Assembly: GCA_034429715.1 (NCBI GenBank)
Contig: DAOUFR010000076.1
Location: forward strand, 1 to 15,873
Direction of reading: 5' to 3'
DNA from: CAIMUM01 sp034429715
GTDB taxonomy: Bacteria > Chloroflexota > Dehalococcoidia > GIF9 > UBA5629
Length of the DNA stretch: 15,873 nt
Position numbers and translations under genes: made by a program. Of this stretch, positions 1 through 7,922 are shown piece after piece. Position 1 is the first letter of the stretch. Each line of letters starts with the position of its first letter. The notes beneath the pieces were generated by a model, which was not told where the DNA came from, did no database searches, and saw only the letters and a list, made by a program, of their open reading frames with translations.

Positions 1-1
1 C

Positions 2-844
2 CCCTGCAAGAGCTGTCGGGAGGGACGTCCCTCCAACTGCGAGAACTTCGCCGAGGGCAAGCTGGCGCCCGGCATGTTCACCGGCATCTGCCGCGACACG
101 GGCGGCGGCTTTGCACCCTACTTCATCGCGCACAAGGACCAGCTTTTCAAGCTGCCGGAAGGGATTACGGTCAAAGAGGCCGCGCTCTTCGAGCCGCTGG
201 GCGTGTCCTTGCAGGCGGTACTGGAGAACCAGCCGCGGGACGACGACCAGGTGCTGGTGATCGGTGCGGGTGTGATCGGCAACCTGGTGGTACAGTCGAT
301 ACGCGCCCTGGGCAGCAAATGCCGGGTCACCGTGGCTGAGCCCTACACCTTTGCCGCCGATATGGCGACGAAGGCGGGTGCGTACAGGCTGATCACCGAC
401 GGCGATATACTCAGGCACACCATCGAGATCACAGGCGCGCGGGCCTACAAGCCCATGCTGGGACAGGAAGTGTTGATGGGCGGCTTCCAGAAAATCTTCG
501 ACTGTGTGGCCAGCCAGTCGACACTCAACGCCGGCATGCGGGCGCTGGCGACGGGCGGGACGATCAGCATGGTGGGCATCGGCAAGGAAGCGAAGCTCGA
601 TCTCACGCCGCTGTGGCTCAAGCTGCAGACAGTCAAGGGCGCCTATTCGTCCGGCTATGTGGATTACGACGGCGCCAGGCGGCACATCTTCGAGATAGCC
701 TCTTGGATGGTCAAGTTGAAGAAGATACATCTCGAGGAAATGGTGACGCACACCTTCAGATTGGAAGATTACCGCCGTATGATCGAGGTCAACCTGAGCA
801 AGGCAAAATACAAAGCCTTAAAGACCGTGGTTTCATTCGACTAA
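2..844 (+). CDS. Zinc-dependent medium-chain alcohol dehydrogenase (5'-truncated)
   Basis: This is the C-terminal 280 residues of a medium-chain (MDR) zinc alcohol dehydrogenase; the start lies before the window. The first codons encode C-x2-C-x7-C, which fits the last three of the four cysteines that hold the structural zinc of the family. A Rossmann NAD(P)-binding motif, VIGAGVIGNL, follows about 85 residues later. An FEPLGV stretch corresponds to the conserved catalytic-domain segment, where the Glu is usual. Such enzymes oxidise alcohols or reduce aldehydes/ketones with NAD(P) in the cytoplasm; the substrate cannot be read from sequence. It converges on the dehydratase genes on the other strand with only 37 bases between them. 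A role in the same acyl-CoA pathway is conceivable, because zinc MDR hydroxyacyl-CoA dehydrogenases occur beside benzoyl-CoA reductase genes in some anaerobes, but this is inference. The in-frame ATG at 74 is internal, not a start. Confidence 0.9.
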   Translation, partial: PCKSCREGRPSNCENFAEGKLAPGMFTGICRDTGGGFAPYFIAHKDQLFKLPEGITVKEAALFEPLGVSLQAVLENQPRDDDQVLVIGAGVIGNLVVQSIRALGSKCRVTVAEPYTFAADMATKAGAYRLITDGDILRHTIEITGARAYKPMLGQEVLMGGFQKIFDCVASQSTLNAGMRALATGGTISMVGIGKEAKLDLTPLWLKLQTVKGAYSSGYVDYDGARRHIFEIASWMVKLKKIHLEEMVTHTFRLEDYRRMIEVNLSKAKYKALKTVVSFD

Positions 845-853
845 CCCGTCATT

Positions 854-881
854 GTAGGGGCGTTGCTGTAGGGGCGTTGCT
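854..881. repeat. Two perfect tandem copies of a 14-bp unit
   Basis: The unit GTAGGGGCGTTGCT occurs at 854-867 and again at 868-881 without mismatch. It fills most of the 37-base gap between the two convergent genes. No inverted repeat with a T-run is present, so it is not an intrinsic terminator. The GTAGGGGC core is reminiscent of dispersed GC-rich repeats in Chloroflexota genomes, so it may be a remnant of one; that link is inference. Confidence 0.7.
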
Positions 882-2147
882 TTAGCTGCGCCCGCCGCTC
901 TTCCTCTGCAATAACATCTCCATGAACGACCCTGCCCGATCCTCGAACTGCGACATCGAGAAGTTGGCGGGGTCCATGTGGTCGGCTTCGATCACCACCG
1001 AGGGCACGCCCAGTTCCTCCTGCAGCGCGCGTTTGATATCCATCTGTCCCAGCGTGATGGGCAGGCAAGACTTATTGGAGTGCAGTATCACACCGTCGAT
1101 GTGGTAGTCCCGGCAGGCCTTGAGCACCATCTCCTTCCTTCTCTGCATCGAGACGCAGGAAACCATGGGGTATGACTGCAGCGACTTCATGGCGAGCGCC
1201 TCCAGCGGTTTGGACGTATCCAGCCGGATGGACCAGGCCGCCGAGTAGGTCTCGGCCACCACCACGCCCCCGTATTTCTCGAAGTAGTTGAAAAGCCCCA
1301 GGTTGTACCACAGCGGTATGTTGTCCCAGAACAGCCTCACTTTTTCCTCGGCTATTATGCCGGTCTTCTGCTCGGCACGCTGCTTCACCTCGTCACGCAC
1401 TTTGGTCAGGTAGTCCACCGCCAGCTGCGTACCCTGCCGGGTGACCATCACGAACATCAGACCCACCTCGGCTGCCGAGATGGGTGTGGGTATGCAGCGC
1501 CGGTAGGAGGTGATCTCGTCCCACAGCGCGCAGGACTGGTCGGACAGGCGCACCACCTCGGCCAGCCGGTCGTAGTCCAGCTTGTGCCCGGTGGTCTCGG
1601 TCAGGAAGTCGATGATACGGTCTATCTCGCTCAGCGCGTAGTCGATGTGGTAGCGCTGTATGTTCTCGATCGGCACCTGGGGCAGGTCGGCCTTGAATAC
1701 CTTCGCGTTGGGGAAGCGTTTGGCGATGTACTGGAAGTTTTTCATAGCGGGTACGCAGCCCGCGCCCGGCACGAAGATCATGTCGGGTTCGGGCAGTCCG
1801 TTGAGAGGCACGCCTTCCTCGCCCATCAGGCCGTTGATATATCCCACGCAGTTGCGCAGGTAACCGCACAGGTCGGGCGAGAAGCCCATGGACTCGGCGG
1901 TCATATAGTTCTTGTGTATCAGTCCGAAGGCGGCGCATACGGGGGACCAGTTCTCGGGAAAGACCGGCTGCAGGTCCATGGCGTAGAAGATCTCGATCAG
2001 GCCGTTCATAGGCGGCATCCAGCCGATGGGCTTGCCCGCCTTTTTGGCCTCGTGTCCCTCCAGGTAGAACTCGGCCACGATCTTTTGCAGTTCCCTGGCG
2101 GTGGCCAGCCTCTTGGTCGATTTCCCTGTATTCTGCGTCTTATCCAT
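882..2147 (-). CDS. 2-hydroxyacyl-CoA dehydratase / benzoyl-CoA reductase-type subunit
   Basis: A 421-residue protein of the HgdA/HgdB-BcrB/BcrC superfamily. These enzymes bind [4Fe-4S] clusters and remove water from 2-hydroxyacyl-CoA, or reduce aromatic acyl-CoA, using low-potential electrons from an ATP-driven activator. Family features visible are cysteines C71, C94 and C100 (DLCGYLRNC), C131 in GAGCVPAM, C361 in HSNKSC, and the C-terminal signature EADHMDP...FEDRAGSFMEML. The length is typical. The start overlaps the stop of the upstream gene by 8 bases (ATGGATAA), implying translational coupling and a heterodimeric product with 2140-3258. No activator ATPase gene (HgdC/BcrA/BcrD type) is in the window, so the complex must draw on one elsewhere, or the neighbour lies outside. 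Which acyl-CoA is used cannot be told from sequence. Confidence 0.9.
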   Translation of the reverse strand: MDKTQNTGKSTKRLATARELQKIVAEFYLEGHEAKKAGKPIGWMPPMNGLIEIFYAMDLQPVFPENWSPVCAAFGLIHKNYMTAESMGFSPDLCGYLRNCVGYINGLMGEEGVPLNGLPEPDMIFVPGAGCVPAMKNFQYIAKRFPNAKVFKADLPQVPIENIQRYHIDYALSEIDRIIDFLTETTGHKLDYDRLAEVVRLSDQSCALWDEITSYRRCIPTPISAAEVGLMFVMVTRQGTQLAVDYLTKVRDEVKQRAEQKTGIIAEEKVRLFWDNIPLWYNLGLFNYFEKYGGVVVAETYSAAWSIRLDTSKPLEALAMKSLQSYPMVSCVSMQRRKEMVLKACRDYHIDGVILHSNKSCLPITLGQMDIKRALQEELGVPSVVIEADHMDPANFSMSQFEDRAGSFMEMLLQRKSGGRS

Positions 2148-3258
2148 TTATCATCTCGAAGAAGGCGCCGAAGCGCGTCTTGAGCTGTCCCTCGATGTTT
2201 CCGCTCTCGTCCATCTCGATCGATAGTACCGGTATGCCGTCGTTTCTCAAAGCCTCCGACAGCGCCGGGTAGTCCGCCAGGTGCGGTGTGCAAAACTTCT
2301 GAAAGAGGAAGATTACGCCCCGGGCGCCCGATTTCTCTACCAGTTCCATGATCCGTGGCACGCGGTCCTGAACGGTCGAGCGTGAAGGGCAGGGGAAGCG
2401 GTGCATATAGCGGTCGATCAGCCGGTCAATGGGGTTTGCGGCAGAGCCGTCGACAGGCTGGCAGAAGCGGTACCCGTTGCAGAGGTCGTCGGCGATCACC
2501 TGACCGCCTGCTGCTTCGAGCAGGTCGAAGATCCACATCTGCTCGACGATGCTGCCCGAAACCAACACCGGTATGCCTTTAGCTGAAACAGCTTTCTTAC
2601 CATCGAGTGCGCTGGTGAGGTTGGTCAGGAGTTTGAGGTACTCCTCGGGAGGCAGAGAGAAGCCGGCCTCCATAATCGTATAAAAGTCGCGTGCTGACGG
2701 CGTAAACATGTTCCACAGGCGCAGGTCGTGCAGGTGAAGCAGGTTCTCCCGGATCTCAGCATAAAGGTCGAGGGACCGGCCCAGCGTAGTCGAGTCGATC
2801 CTTCCACCGGCCCCGGCCAGTTTATCGATAAGCTCGTTAAGAGTTTGCCTGTAGTAGCCCCTGGCGCTTTCACCGGTGTTATAAGGCAGGGGTACTGTGT
2901 GAAAAAACCCGATCCCGGTGTTTACTTCCCAGATATTCATCATGCCGCAGGATATATCGCAGGTGTAGCCCTGTATTACGCCTGAGAGATATTTGTACTC
3001 ACCGCGCAATGCCCTCTCCAGGGAAGTCCGCATATAGGGGCAGACGAAGTTGGGGACCAATGAGCCGGCCTTTTCGACAGTTATTGTCCCACCGTGAATC
3101 CTAATCGGCATAAATCCGGCCGCGTGGATCAACTCGATGGGTGTATAAGTGCAGAACCAGCCGAAGACTTTTTGTTTTTCTGCATGACGGGTTAACCGCT
3201 CCGATCTAGTTGCAACGGCATTGATAAAAAAGCTAATGTTGATGCTCTTACTACTCAA
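2140..3258 (-). CDS. 2-hydroxyacyl-CoA dehydratase family, partner subunit
   Basis: The upstream gene of the dehydratase pair. With the start chosen here it has 372 residues. Family signatures are FCTYTPIELIHAAGFMP near the N-terminus, FVCPYMR, DDLCNGYRFC, RFPCP, and QKFCTPH near the C-terminus. These cysteines are candidate [4Fe-4S] ligands. The frame opens at a TTG at 3276, but a Shine-Dalgarno-like AGGGTGG lies just inside and places the better start at the TTG at 3258, about 7 bases downstream of it. The first 60 bases are more AT-rich than the rest, consistent with lying next to the inserted island. The gene overlaps the following subunit by 8 bases. The promoter would lie around 3260-3330, where two dyads are seen (3299-3322); no clean sigma-70 boxes could be fixed. 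Confidence 0.88.
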   Translation of the reverse strand: MSSKSINISFFINAVATRSERLTRHAEKQKVFGWFCTYTPIELIHAAGFMPIRIHGGTITVEKAGSLVPNFVCPYMRTSLERALRGEYKYLSGVIQGYTCDISCGMMNIWEVNTGIGFFHTVPLPYNTGESARGYYRQTLNELIDKLAGAGGRIDSTTLGRSLDLYAEIRENLLHLHDLRLWNMFTPSARDFYTIMEAGFSLPPEEYLKLLTNLTSALDGKKAVSAKGIPVLVSGSIVEQMWIFDLLEAAGGQVIADDLCNGYRFCQPVDGSAANPIDRLIDRYMHRFPCPSRSTVQDRVPRIMELVEKSGARGVIFLFQKFCTPHLADYPALSEALRNDGIPVLSIEMDESGNIEGQLKTRFGAFFEMING

Positions 3259-3298
3259 GCTGTTTCCACCCTGCAATCACACTAACATCAAAATATTA

Positions 3299-3322
3299 CC
3301 ATACTATGGTGTCTAGGGACAC
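3299..3322. promoter_or_regulatory. Two abutting palindromes upstream of the dehydratase operon
   Basis: CCATACTATGG (3299-3309) is a perfect inverted repeat with a one-base centre. It shares its last base with GTGTCTAGGGACAC (3309-3322), which has perfect 5-bp arms around TAGG. They lie 41-64 bases upstream of the chosen dehydratase start, at the point where composition switches to AT-rich. A regulator operator for the dehydratase operon, or an insertion junction, are both possible. No binding protein can be named. Confidence 0.35.
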
Positions 3323-3637
3323 GATATATAATTGAAATCATTGATGGTCCGAGAATACGTGATTTAAAATGATAGATAGGGATCTAAGTATATTGAAGTA
3401 ATGTATATATTATCATAGAGCATTGGTCTTCGGAGTGTGAGTTGATCATAAACCCTATCTACGGCATCTTTGGTTTCACCCATTCTAAGACACCGCCAAG
3501 TCAGTATTGATTGTAAAACAGTCTCACTTGTACCTCAGCAGGACAGCGTCACGGGGAGCGTTAAAACTTGGATCGAGAGAGACAAGCGAAAGCGAATGAG
3601 GAATGGGCATAAATCACTAAAATAAATACTGCATGTG
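3323..3637. other. AT-rich spacer at left edge of the restriction-modification island
   Basis: About 315 bases without a recognisable gene. One plus-strand frame stays open from 3452 to a TAA at 3623-3625. It ends in a very basic tail containing TWIERDKRKRMRNG, which could be the decayed 3' end of a gene, but it has no start or family match that I can see. No tRNA, integrase gene or flanking direct repeat was found. Confidence 0.4.
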
Positions 3638-3666
3638 TTGAAATATTCATCATTTCGTGATTTACT
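3638..3666 (+). promoter_or_regulatory. Sigma-70-type promoter of the restriction-modification operon
   Basis: A -35 element TTGAAA (3638-3643, 5 of 6 to consensus) is followed by a 17-base spacer and a -10 element TTTACT (3661-3666, 4 of 6). Transcription would start near 3673 and give a leader of about 25 bases that contains the GGAGGTG ribosome site. This favours the regulator start at 3698 over the upstream GTG at 3635, which would lie before the transcript start. Confidence 0.5.
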
Positions 3667-3678
3667 ATCTATATCAGT

Positions 3679-3704
3679 CCTCTATGGAGGTGCAGTGATG
3701 ACTG
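3679..3704 (+). promoter_or_regulatory. Dyads over the ribosome site and start codon of the regulator
   Basis: CCTC-TATG-GAGG (3679-3690) can fold into a 4-bp hairpin that pairs part of the Shine-Dalgarno sequence GGAGGTG (3686-3692). It is followed by CAGT-GATG-ACTG (3693-3704), a 4-bp-arm dyad centred on the ATG. Either could damp translation, or act as an operator bound by the encoded Cro/CI-type protein. The arms are short, so chance is a real alternative. Confidence 0.3.
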
Positions 3705-3925
3705 TCAGCTATAAGAAGCTTTTCCATCGAATGATAGATATAGGTATGACAAACTCCGAACTCCAACAAAAGGCTGGCTTCAGCGCAAATATTATCACGC
3801 GATTGAAGCGTAATGGTTACATCTCGCTAGAAAGTGTGGAAAGCATCTGCCGGGTGCTGAACTGCTATGTGGATGATATACTTGAATTTTCTAATGGTTA
3901 CATAGATAGTGAAAACAACGATTGA
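3698..3925 (+). CDS. Cro/CI-type (XRE family) regulator of the restriction-modification operon
   Basis: A 75-residue protein that is almost entirely one helix-turn-helix domain. The segment MTNSELQQKAGFSANIITRL gives helices 2-3, and SLESVESICRVLNCYVDDILEF is the typical C-terminal part of the HTH_26/XRE fold. Small proteins of this type placed ahead of methyltransferase and nuclease genes act as controllers (C proteins) that delay nuclease expression. That role is inferred here from position. The ATG at 3698 has a strong GGAGGTG site 5 bases upstream; the frame extends to a GTG at 3635 without a ribosome site. The stop TGA (3923-3925) is directly followed by TTG, an alternative start of the methyltransferase frame, so translation may be coupled. 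Codons are A/T-rich, unlike the flanking genes. Confidence 0.85.
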   Translation: MTVSYKKLFHRMIDIGMTNSELQQKAGFSANIITRLKRNGYISLESVESICRVLNCYVDDILEFSNGYIDSENND

Positions 3926-4009
3926 TTGAGTACCTCATATGATACATTGCATAACTTGCATCTGTGTGCCGCGGAGACTGTATCGTTACACATAACAAGA
4001 GAGATAGCT

Positions 4010-6538
4010 ATGCTTAAAGATAAAAAACTAACATATATATCGCTGTTCAGTTCTGCAGGGGTAGGCTGTCATGGCTTTCAGATCGAAGGGTACCATTGTG
4101 TTGCAACCAATGAGCTGATTGACCGGCGCATGGATGTTCAACGAGCCAACAAAATATGCCAGTTCAAATCCGGGTATGTAGTCGGAGATATTACAGCACC
4201 TGCGATCAAAGAAAAGATACAGGACGAAATTTCAAGATGGGAACGATTGGGGAATGACAGAGTCGATGTCGTTATTGCAACTCCTCCATGCCAGGGTATC
4301 AGCGTTATTAACCATAAGAAAAACACCAACGACATCTATAGAAACAGCCTTGTTGTCGAATCCATTGATATTGTAAAACGAATTCGTCCTCGCTTCTTTA
4401 TTTTTGAAAATGTAATGGCGTTTCAAAAAACCTTTTGTATCACGCCGGATGAAACGGTGATTCCCATTGGCGAATATATCAGAGCCGTTTTGGGACGCAA
4501 CTATATTATCACAGGGCGCATTTTAAATTTTATGAACTATGGTTCCAATTCGTCAAGAACCAGAACTTTGGTGATTGGCACCGATAAAGCATATAGAAAC
4601 AAAATTGTACCATATGATTTATATCCAGAATATCGTCCAGAAAAAACTCTCAGGGATGTTATCTATAATTTCCCTCGGTTAGAATGGGGTGAAATATGTC
4701 AAGATGACTTCTATCATGCGTTTAGGACATATGCAGTAAAGATGCGCCCTTGGATTCACGATTTGAAGGAAGGGGAATCTGCATTTGATAATGATGACCT
4801 TATCAGGCGTCCTCATCAAATTAAAGATGGCGTTTGTATCATCAACGTTAGAAAGAACCGCGATAAATATACAAGGCAGCCTTGGGATAGGTTTATACAA
4901 TGTGTTCATACCAGAAACGATCAATTGGCAGCTCAGAATACAATTCATCCAGAGCAGGATCGAGTTTTCAGTATTCGTGAGTTAATGGCGATGATGACTG
5001 TGCCAGCCAATTTCAGATGGATGGATATGAACCTTGAAGACCTAAATGCACTGTCGGATTTAGAAAAAAGAAGAATCTACAAGGAGCATGAAGTAAATAT
5101 CCGGCAGTGTTTAGGGGAAGCGGTACCAACTGAAATCGTGCGACAAATCGCTCTAAACATCAAAAAAGCTTTGTTCTCAAAACGCTACGAACCTGCTGAT
5201 ATAAATAGGATAATTGCTGAACACGGCTTGGATACAAAGGACATCCTGAAATCTTTTTTACAAGAGAATCCGCTCCGCCTCGATATTGATACGCTAATGA
5301 GAATCGTAGAACTCTGCAATGCGAAGCGTGAAGAAAATGCAGCATTTTATACAAACAAATTCATTGTAAATGAAATAGTGGAGAAACTTCCCACTTTTTC
5401 AAAGGATGAAATTCACATTATTGAGCCATCAGTTGGCATTGGCAGTTTTATTCCGTTCCTATTTAAGCGTTATGAGGACGTTCCACGGGTAATTTTGGAT
5501 GTTGTTGACATCGACAATGAGAGTATCCAATCCTTAAAACTTGTTCTCAAGAATATTGTTGTCCCTGCGAATTTCACTATCAATTTCATCTGCCATGACT
5601 TTCTCATTATGGAGTTCCCGTATCGATTTGATCTCGCTATCGGCAATCCACCATTTTCCAAATTAGATACGAAATCATTGAAAAAATCACCCATCATAAT
5701 AAACAATATAAATCAACGCACAAACAATCTTTCAGAGATGTTTTTGGAGAAATGTGTACGATGTAGCGACTATGTGGCGCTTGTGTTGAATAAAACAATT
5801 CTTAGCACAGATGAGTTTTCTGAAACGAGGGACTGGCTACGACGCAAAAGAATAGAGGCAATTATCGACTTTGGACGGCATGGATTCACTGGAATCTCAA
5901 TTGAAACAATGTGCATGTTTATCGCATCGTGCCTAAAGCCCAACCAGACCCTAGTCTATAATATGAAATATAATACAACACATAAACAGAATCAGGATTA
6001 TATAACAGACAAACATTTCCCATACTTTATTATATACCGGGATGTGGAATTTGACATGGTGGCGTCTAAATTAAAATTTGGCGTTTTTCATGTATTTAGG
6101 GATCGGCAGATTACAAAATCAATTACCTCTTCCTCACCAGATGACAATGGAAATTCCCTCTGGGTAATTAAGGCAAAAAATATCGATGATGACGGTTTCG
6201 GTGTTACTCACATTTCTGGTTATGATATGTATATCAATATAGGACAAGCCAAGCCTTTAACCGTGTATGAGTATGTAAATAACGGAAATGTATATTTAAC
6301 GCCAAATATGACATACAATCCAAGGGTCATTGAAAATTTGCCTGATACAATTGCCGATGGTTCTGTAGCCATTCTGATACCTAAAGTGCCAATTAAGCTG
6401 TCAAAAGCCCAAATGGCATATTTCTCCACTGATGAATATCGCCGATTTTACAGAATCGCACGCAATCTGTCTACACAATCAATAAATGTAGATAAAACAA
6501 GTGTTTTCTTTTATGGGGTGCTTTGCGATGACAAATGA
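4010..6538 (+). CDS. Bifunctional DNA methyltransferase: m5C domain fused to m6A domain
   Basis: With the ATG at 4010 the protein has 842 residues and two complete methyltransferases in tandem. Residues 1-385 form a cytosine-C5 enzyme: motif I FSSAGVGCHGF (13-23), motif IV PPCQG with catalytic C94, motif VI ENV (133-135), motif VIII RTRT (183-186), a short target-recognition stretch, RVFSIRELMAMM (318-329, the pre-motif-X conserved block) and motif X NIRQCLGEAVP (from 363). Residues 440-840 form an adenine-N6 enzyme: FYTNKFIVNEI (446-456), SAM motif EPSVGIGSF (472-480), catalytic NPPF (546-549) and a C-terminal region large enough for its own recognition domain. Two activities on one chain suggest protection of an asymmetric site, one base per strand, as known for the Alw26I/Eco31I/Esp3I systems. 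The frame also opens at TTG 3926, but the extra 28 residues precede the usual enzyme start and lack a ribosome site. It overlaps the nuclease gene by 11 bases. Confidence 0.92.
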   Translation: MLKDKKLTYISLFSSAGVGCHGFQIEGYHCVATNELIDRRMDVQRANKICQFKSGYVVGDITAPAIKEKIQDEISRWERLGNDRVDVVIATPPCQGISVINHKKNTNDIYRNSLVVESIDIVKRIRPRFFIFENVMAFQKTFCITPDETVIPIGEYIRAVLGRNYIITGRILNFMNYGSNSSRTRTLVIGTDKAYRNKIVPYDLYPEYRPEKTLRDVIYNFPRLEWGEICQDDFYHAFRTYAVKMRPWIHDLKEGESAFDNDDLIRRPHQIKDGVCIINVRKNRDKYTRQPWDRFIQCVHTRNDQLAAQNTIHPEQDRVFSIRELMAMMTVPANFRWMDMNLEDLNALSDLEKRRIYKEHEVNIRQCLGEAVPTEIVRQIALNIKKALFSKRYEPADINRIIAEHGLDTKDILKSFLQENPLRLDIDTLMRIVELCNAKREENAAFYTNKFIVNEIVEKLPTFSKDEIHIIEPSVGIGSFIPFLFKRYEDVPRVILDVVDIDNESIQSLKLVLKNIVVPANFTINFICHDFLIMEFPYRFDLAIGNPPFSKLDTKSLKKSPIIINNINQRTNNLSEMFLEKCVRCSDYVALVLNKTILSTDEFSETRDWLRRKRIEAIIDFGRHGFTGISIETMCMFIASCLKPNQTLVYNMKYNTTHKQNQDYITDKHFPYFIIYRDVEFDMVASKLKFGVFHVFRDRQITKSITSSSPDDNGNSLWVIKAKNIDDDGFGVTHISGYDMYINIGQAKPLTVYEYVNNGNVYLTPNMTYNPRVIENLPDTIADGSVAILIPKVPIKLSKAQMAYFSTDEYRRFYRIARNLSTQSINVDKTSVFFYGVLCDDK

Positions 6539-7742
6539 TGTGGTTCGTGATTTTTTAAATGAGCATACGTATGATATTAGGATTTCTGGCAATGGTCGCT
6601 GGCTCGACCAAAAATGTACAATGGATGTTGTCTGCTTTGTTGCAGACTGCATTGTCGATTATATCCGTAACGGTGGAGTGCAGCCGTTTCAATCCCCAGA
6701 TATTTGGCGCACTCCTTATGCCGTTAAGAATGTCCAAGCTTCCTTTGGCAAGCCAGATCCAATGAACTATTCTGCACATGATGAGTTTAATAAATTTTTC
6801 CGTCAACCCATGAAGATGCTCGCGGCTGCCGGGGTCCTGCGAGAAGATGGGCGCAAGAATAATGCCATCCAGTTTTCTGTTGAGAATATGGAGGTGTTGG
6901 AATATATTGCTTTGCGCGAGAAAAATGCGTTTAATTTTCTATGTGCATATATTGAGAAAACCCTGCGTGATAGTGGGCTGTGGGGTTCATTTGAACGGTT
7001 CTTTGTTGTACAGGATGACGTTGAGTATCAGAATGCAAAAGATCGCTTTGCGAAATTTTCCATAAGGTACACAAAAATTAATACCAATATAGAATCATAT
7101 CGTATTTTCACCAAGGTTCTTAATATATTGGCGTGTGAATACCAGAAACGTGGGACTGTTCGTGGACATTTGTCACGTTCGTTCATTACTTTTGACAAAC
7201 TTATGTATAATCAGGTTAACTGGCGCGATGAGCTAAGTGGTAAGGATAAGAATGTTGCACGAAGAGACTACAATCCGCAGCCTGAGAATAACGATTCATA
7301 TTATAAGTATCGTGTTGACAGAGCCGTTAAGAATCTTCACCAGTTTAATGACAAATATAATCACTCTCGCTCCGAAGTAACTGATACAATGGCTATTGGT
7401 GTACCCGCAACACATATTCATCATATTTTTCCACAGGGTGCTTTTTGGGAGATCGCAGATTATATAGAGAACCTTATAGCGTTGACTTCTGGACAGCATT
7501 TACAGAAAGCTCATCCCAACGGTAATACTCAAATCGTTGACCGTGATTTTCAATATCTATGTCTGATTTGTAAAACAGAAAGTATAAAGCAAAACATTCT
7601 CAAGAATGACCATGCGCCCGTGATATACAGTTTTGATTGCTTTACTCATGTTTTGGCGGTTGGACTTAGAAAGCCCCAATTTGAGAAACTTGTAGAAAAT
7701 GACTTTGCGGAAATACTTAACCAAATTGAAGTGTGCTATTAG
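6528..7742 (+). CDS. HNH restriction endonuclease of the methyltransferase operon
   Basis: A 404-residue protein whose C-terminal half carries an HNH (beta-beta-alpha metal) nuclease site: HIHHIFP (H298, H299, P302), N315 in YIENLIALTSGQH, H324 nine residues later, and H329. The N-terminal ~280 residues match nothing I recognise and probably recognise DNA. No zinc-binding cysteine pairs flank the HNH. The ATG at 6528 follows GGGGTG with 7 bases of spacing; the frame also opens at GTG 6501. The gene begins inside the end of the methyltransferase gene (11-base overlap), so it should be translated after it, fitting methylation before cutting. Eco31I, a type IIS enzyme paired with m5C plus m6A methylation, is a known HNH nuclease; relationship to it is inference. 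Alternative: a standalone defence HNH protein. Codons are A/T-rich. Confidence 0.85.
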   Translation: MTNDVVRDFLNEHTYDIRISGNGRWLDQKCTMDVVCFVADCIVDYIRNGGVQPFQSPDIWRTPYAVKNVQASFGKPDPMNYSAHDEFNKFFRQPMKMLAAAGVLREDGRKNNAIQFSVENMEVLEYIALREKNAFNFLCAYIEKTLRDSGLWGSFERFFVVQDDVEYQNAKDRFAKFSIRYTKINTNIESYRIFTKVLNILACEYQKRGTVRGHLSRSFITFDKLMYNQVNWRDELSGKDKNVARRDYNPQPENNDSYYKYRVDRAVKNLHQFNDKYNHSRSEVTDTMAIGVPATHIHHIFPQGAFWEIADYIENLIALTSGQHLQKAHPNGNTQIVDRDFQYLCLICKTESIKQNILKNDHAPVIYSFDCFTHVLAVGLRKPQFEKLVENDFAEILNQIEVCY

Positions 7743-7922
7743 TTAAAGCTGTGACTCCATTAATTTGAAAGAAACGTTGAAGTAAAAGCCAGCTGGTGCG
7801 GCAAATTCGCTTATGTCGTTAAGCATCACAGGGCGTTTTGATTTGAATATTATCTCCGCATCGTCCGTGTAATCCTCACGTATCCCGAAGATGCCACGCG
7901 CCGCTGCTGGACGAACATAAAA
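7743..7922 (-). pseudogene. Possible gene remnant, convergent with the HNH nuclease
   Basis: On the minus strand an open stretch of 59 codons ends at a TAA (7745-7743) directly after the nuclease stop. The peptide has normal protein composition, with segments RPAAARGIFGIREDYTDD and EFAAPAGFYFNVSFKLMES. It is closed upstream by a TGA at 7925-7923 and has no start codon with a ribosome site. It may be the C-terminal end of a gene truncated when the island formed. No family is recognised, and 59 open codons can occur by chance. Confidence 0.3.

Noticed and set aside
1584..2183. Plus-strand open frame of 199 codons opposite the dehydratase subunit
   Set aside because: Shadow frame caused by high GC; the minus strand encodes the conserved family protein.
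3452..3625. 58-codon plus-strand open stretch with a basic tail as a real gene
   Set aside because: No start codon with a ribosome site and no recognised family; kept only as a note in the spacer description.
3635..3697. Longer regulator starting at GTG 3635
   Set aside because: No ribosome site, and it would start upstream of the predicted transcript start; GGAGGTG supports ATG 3698.
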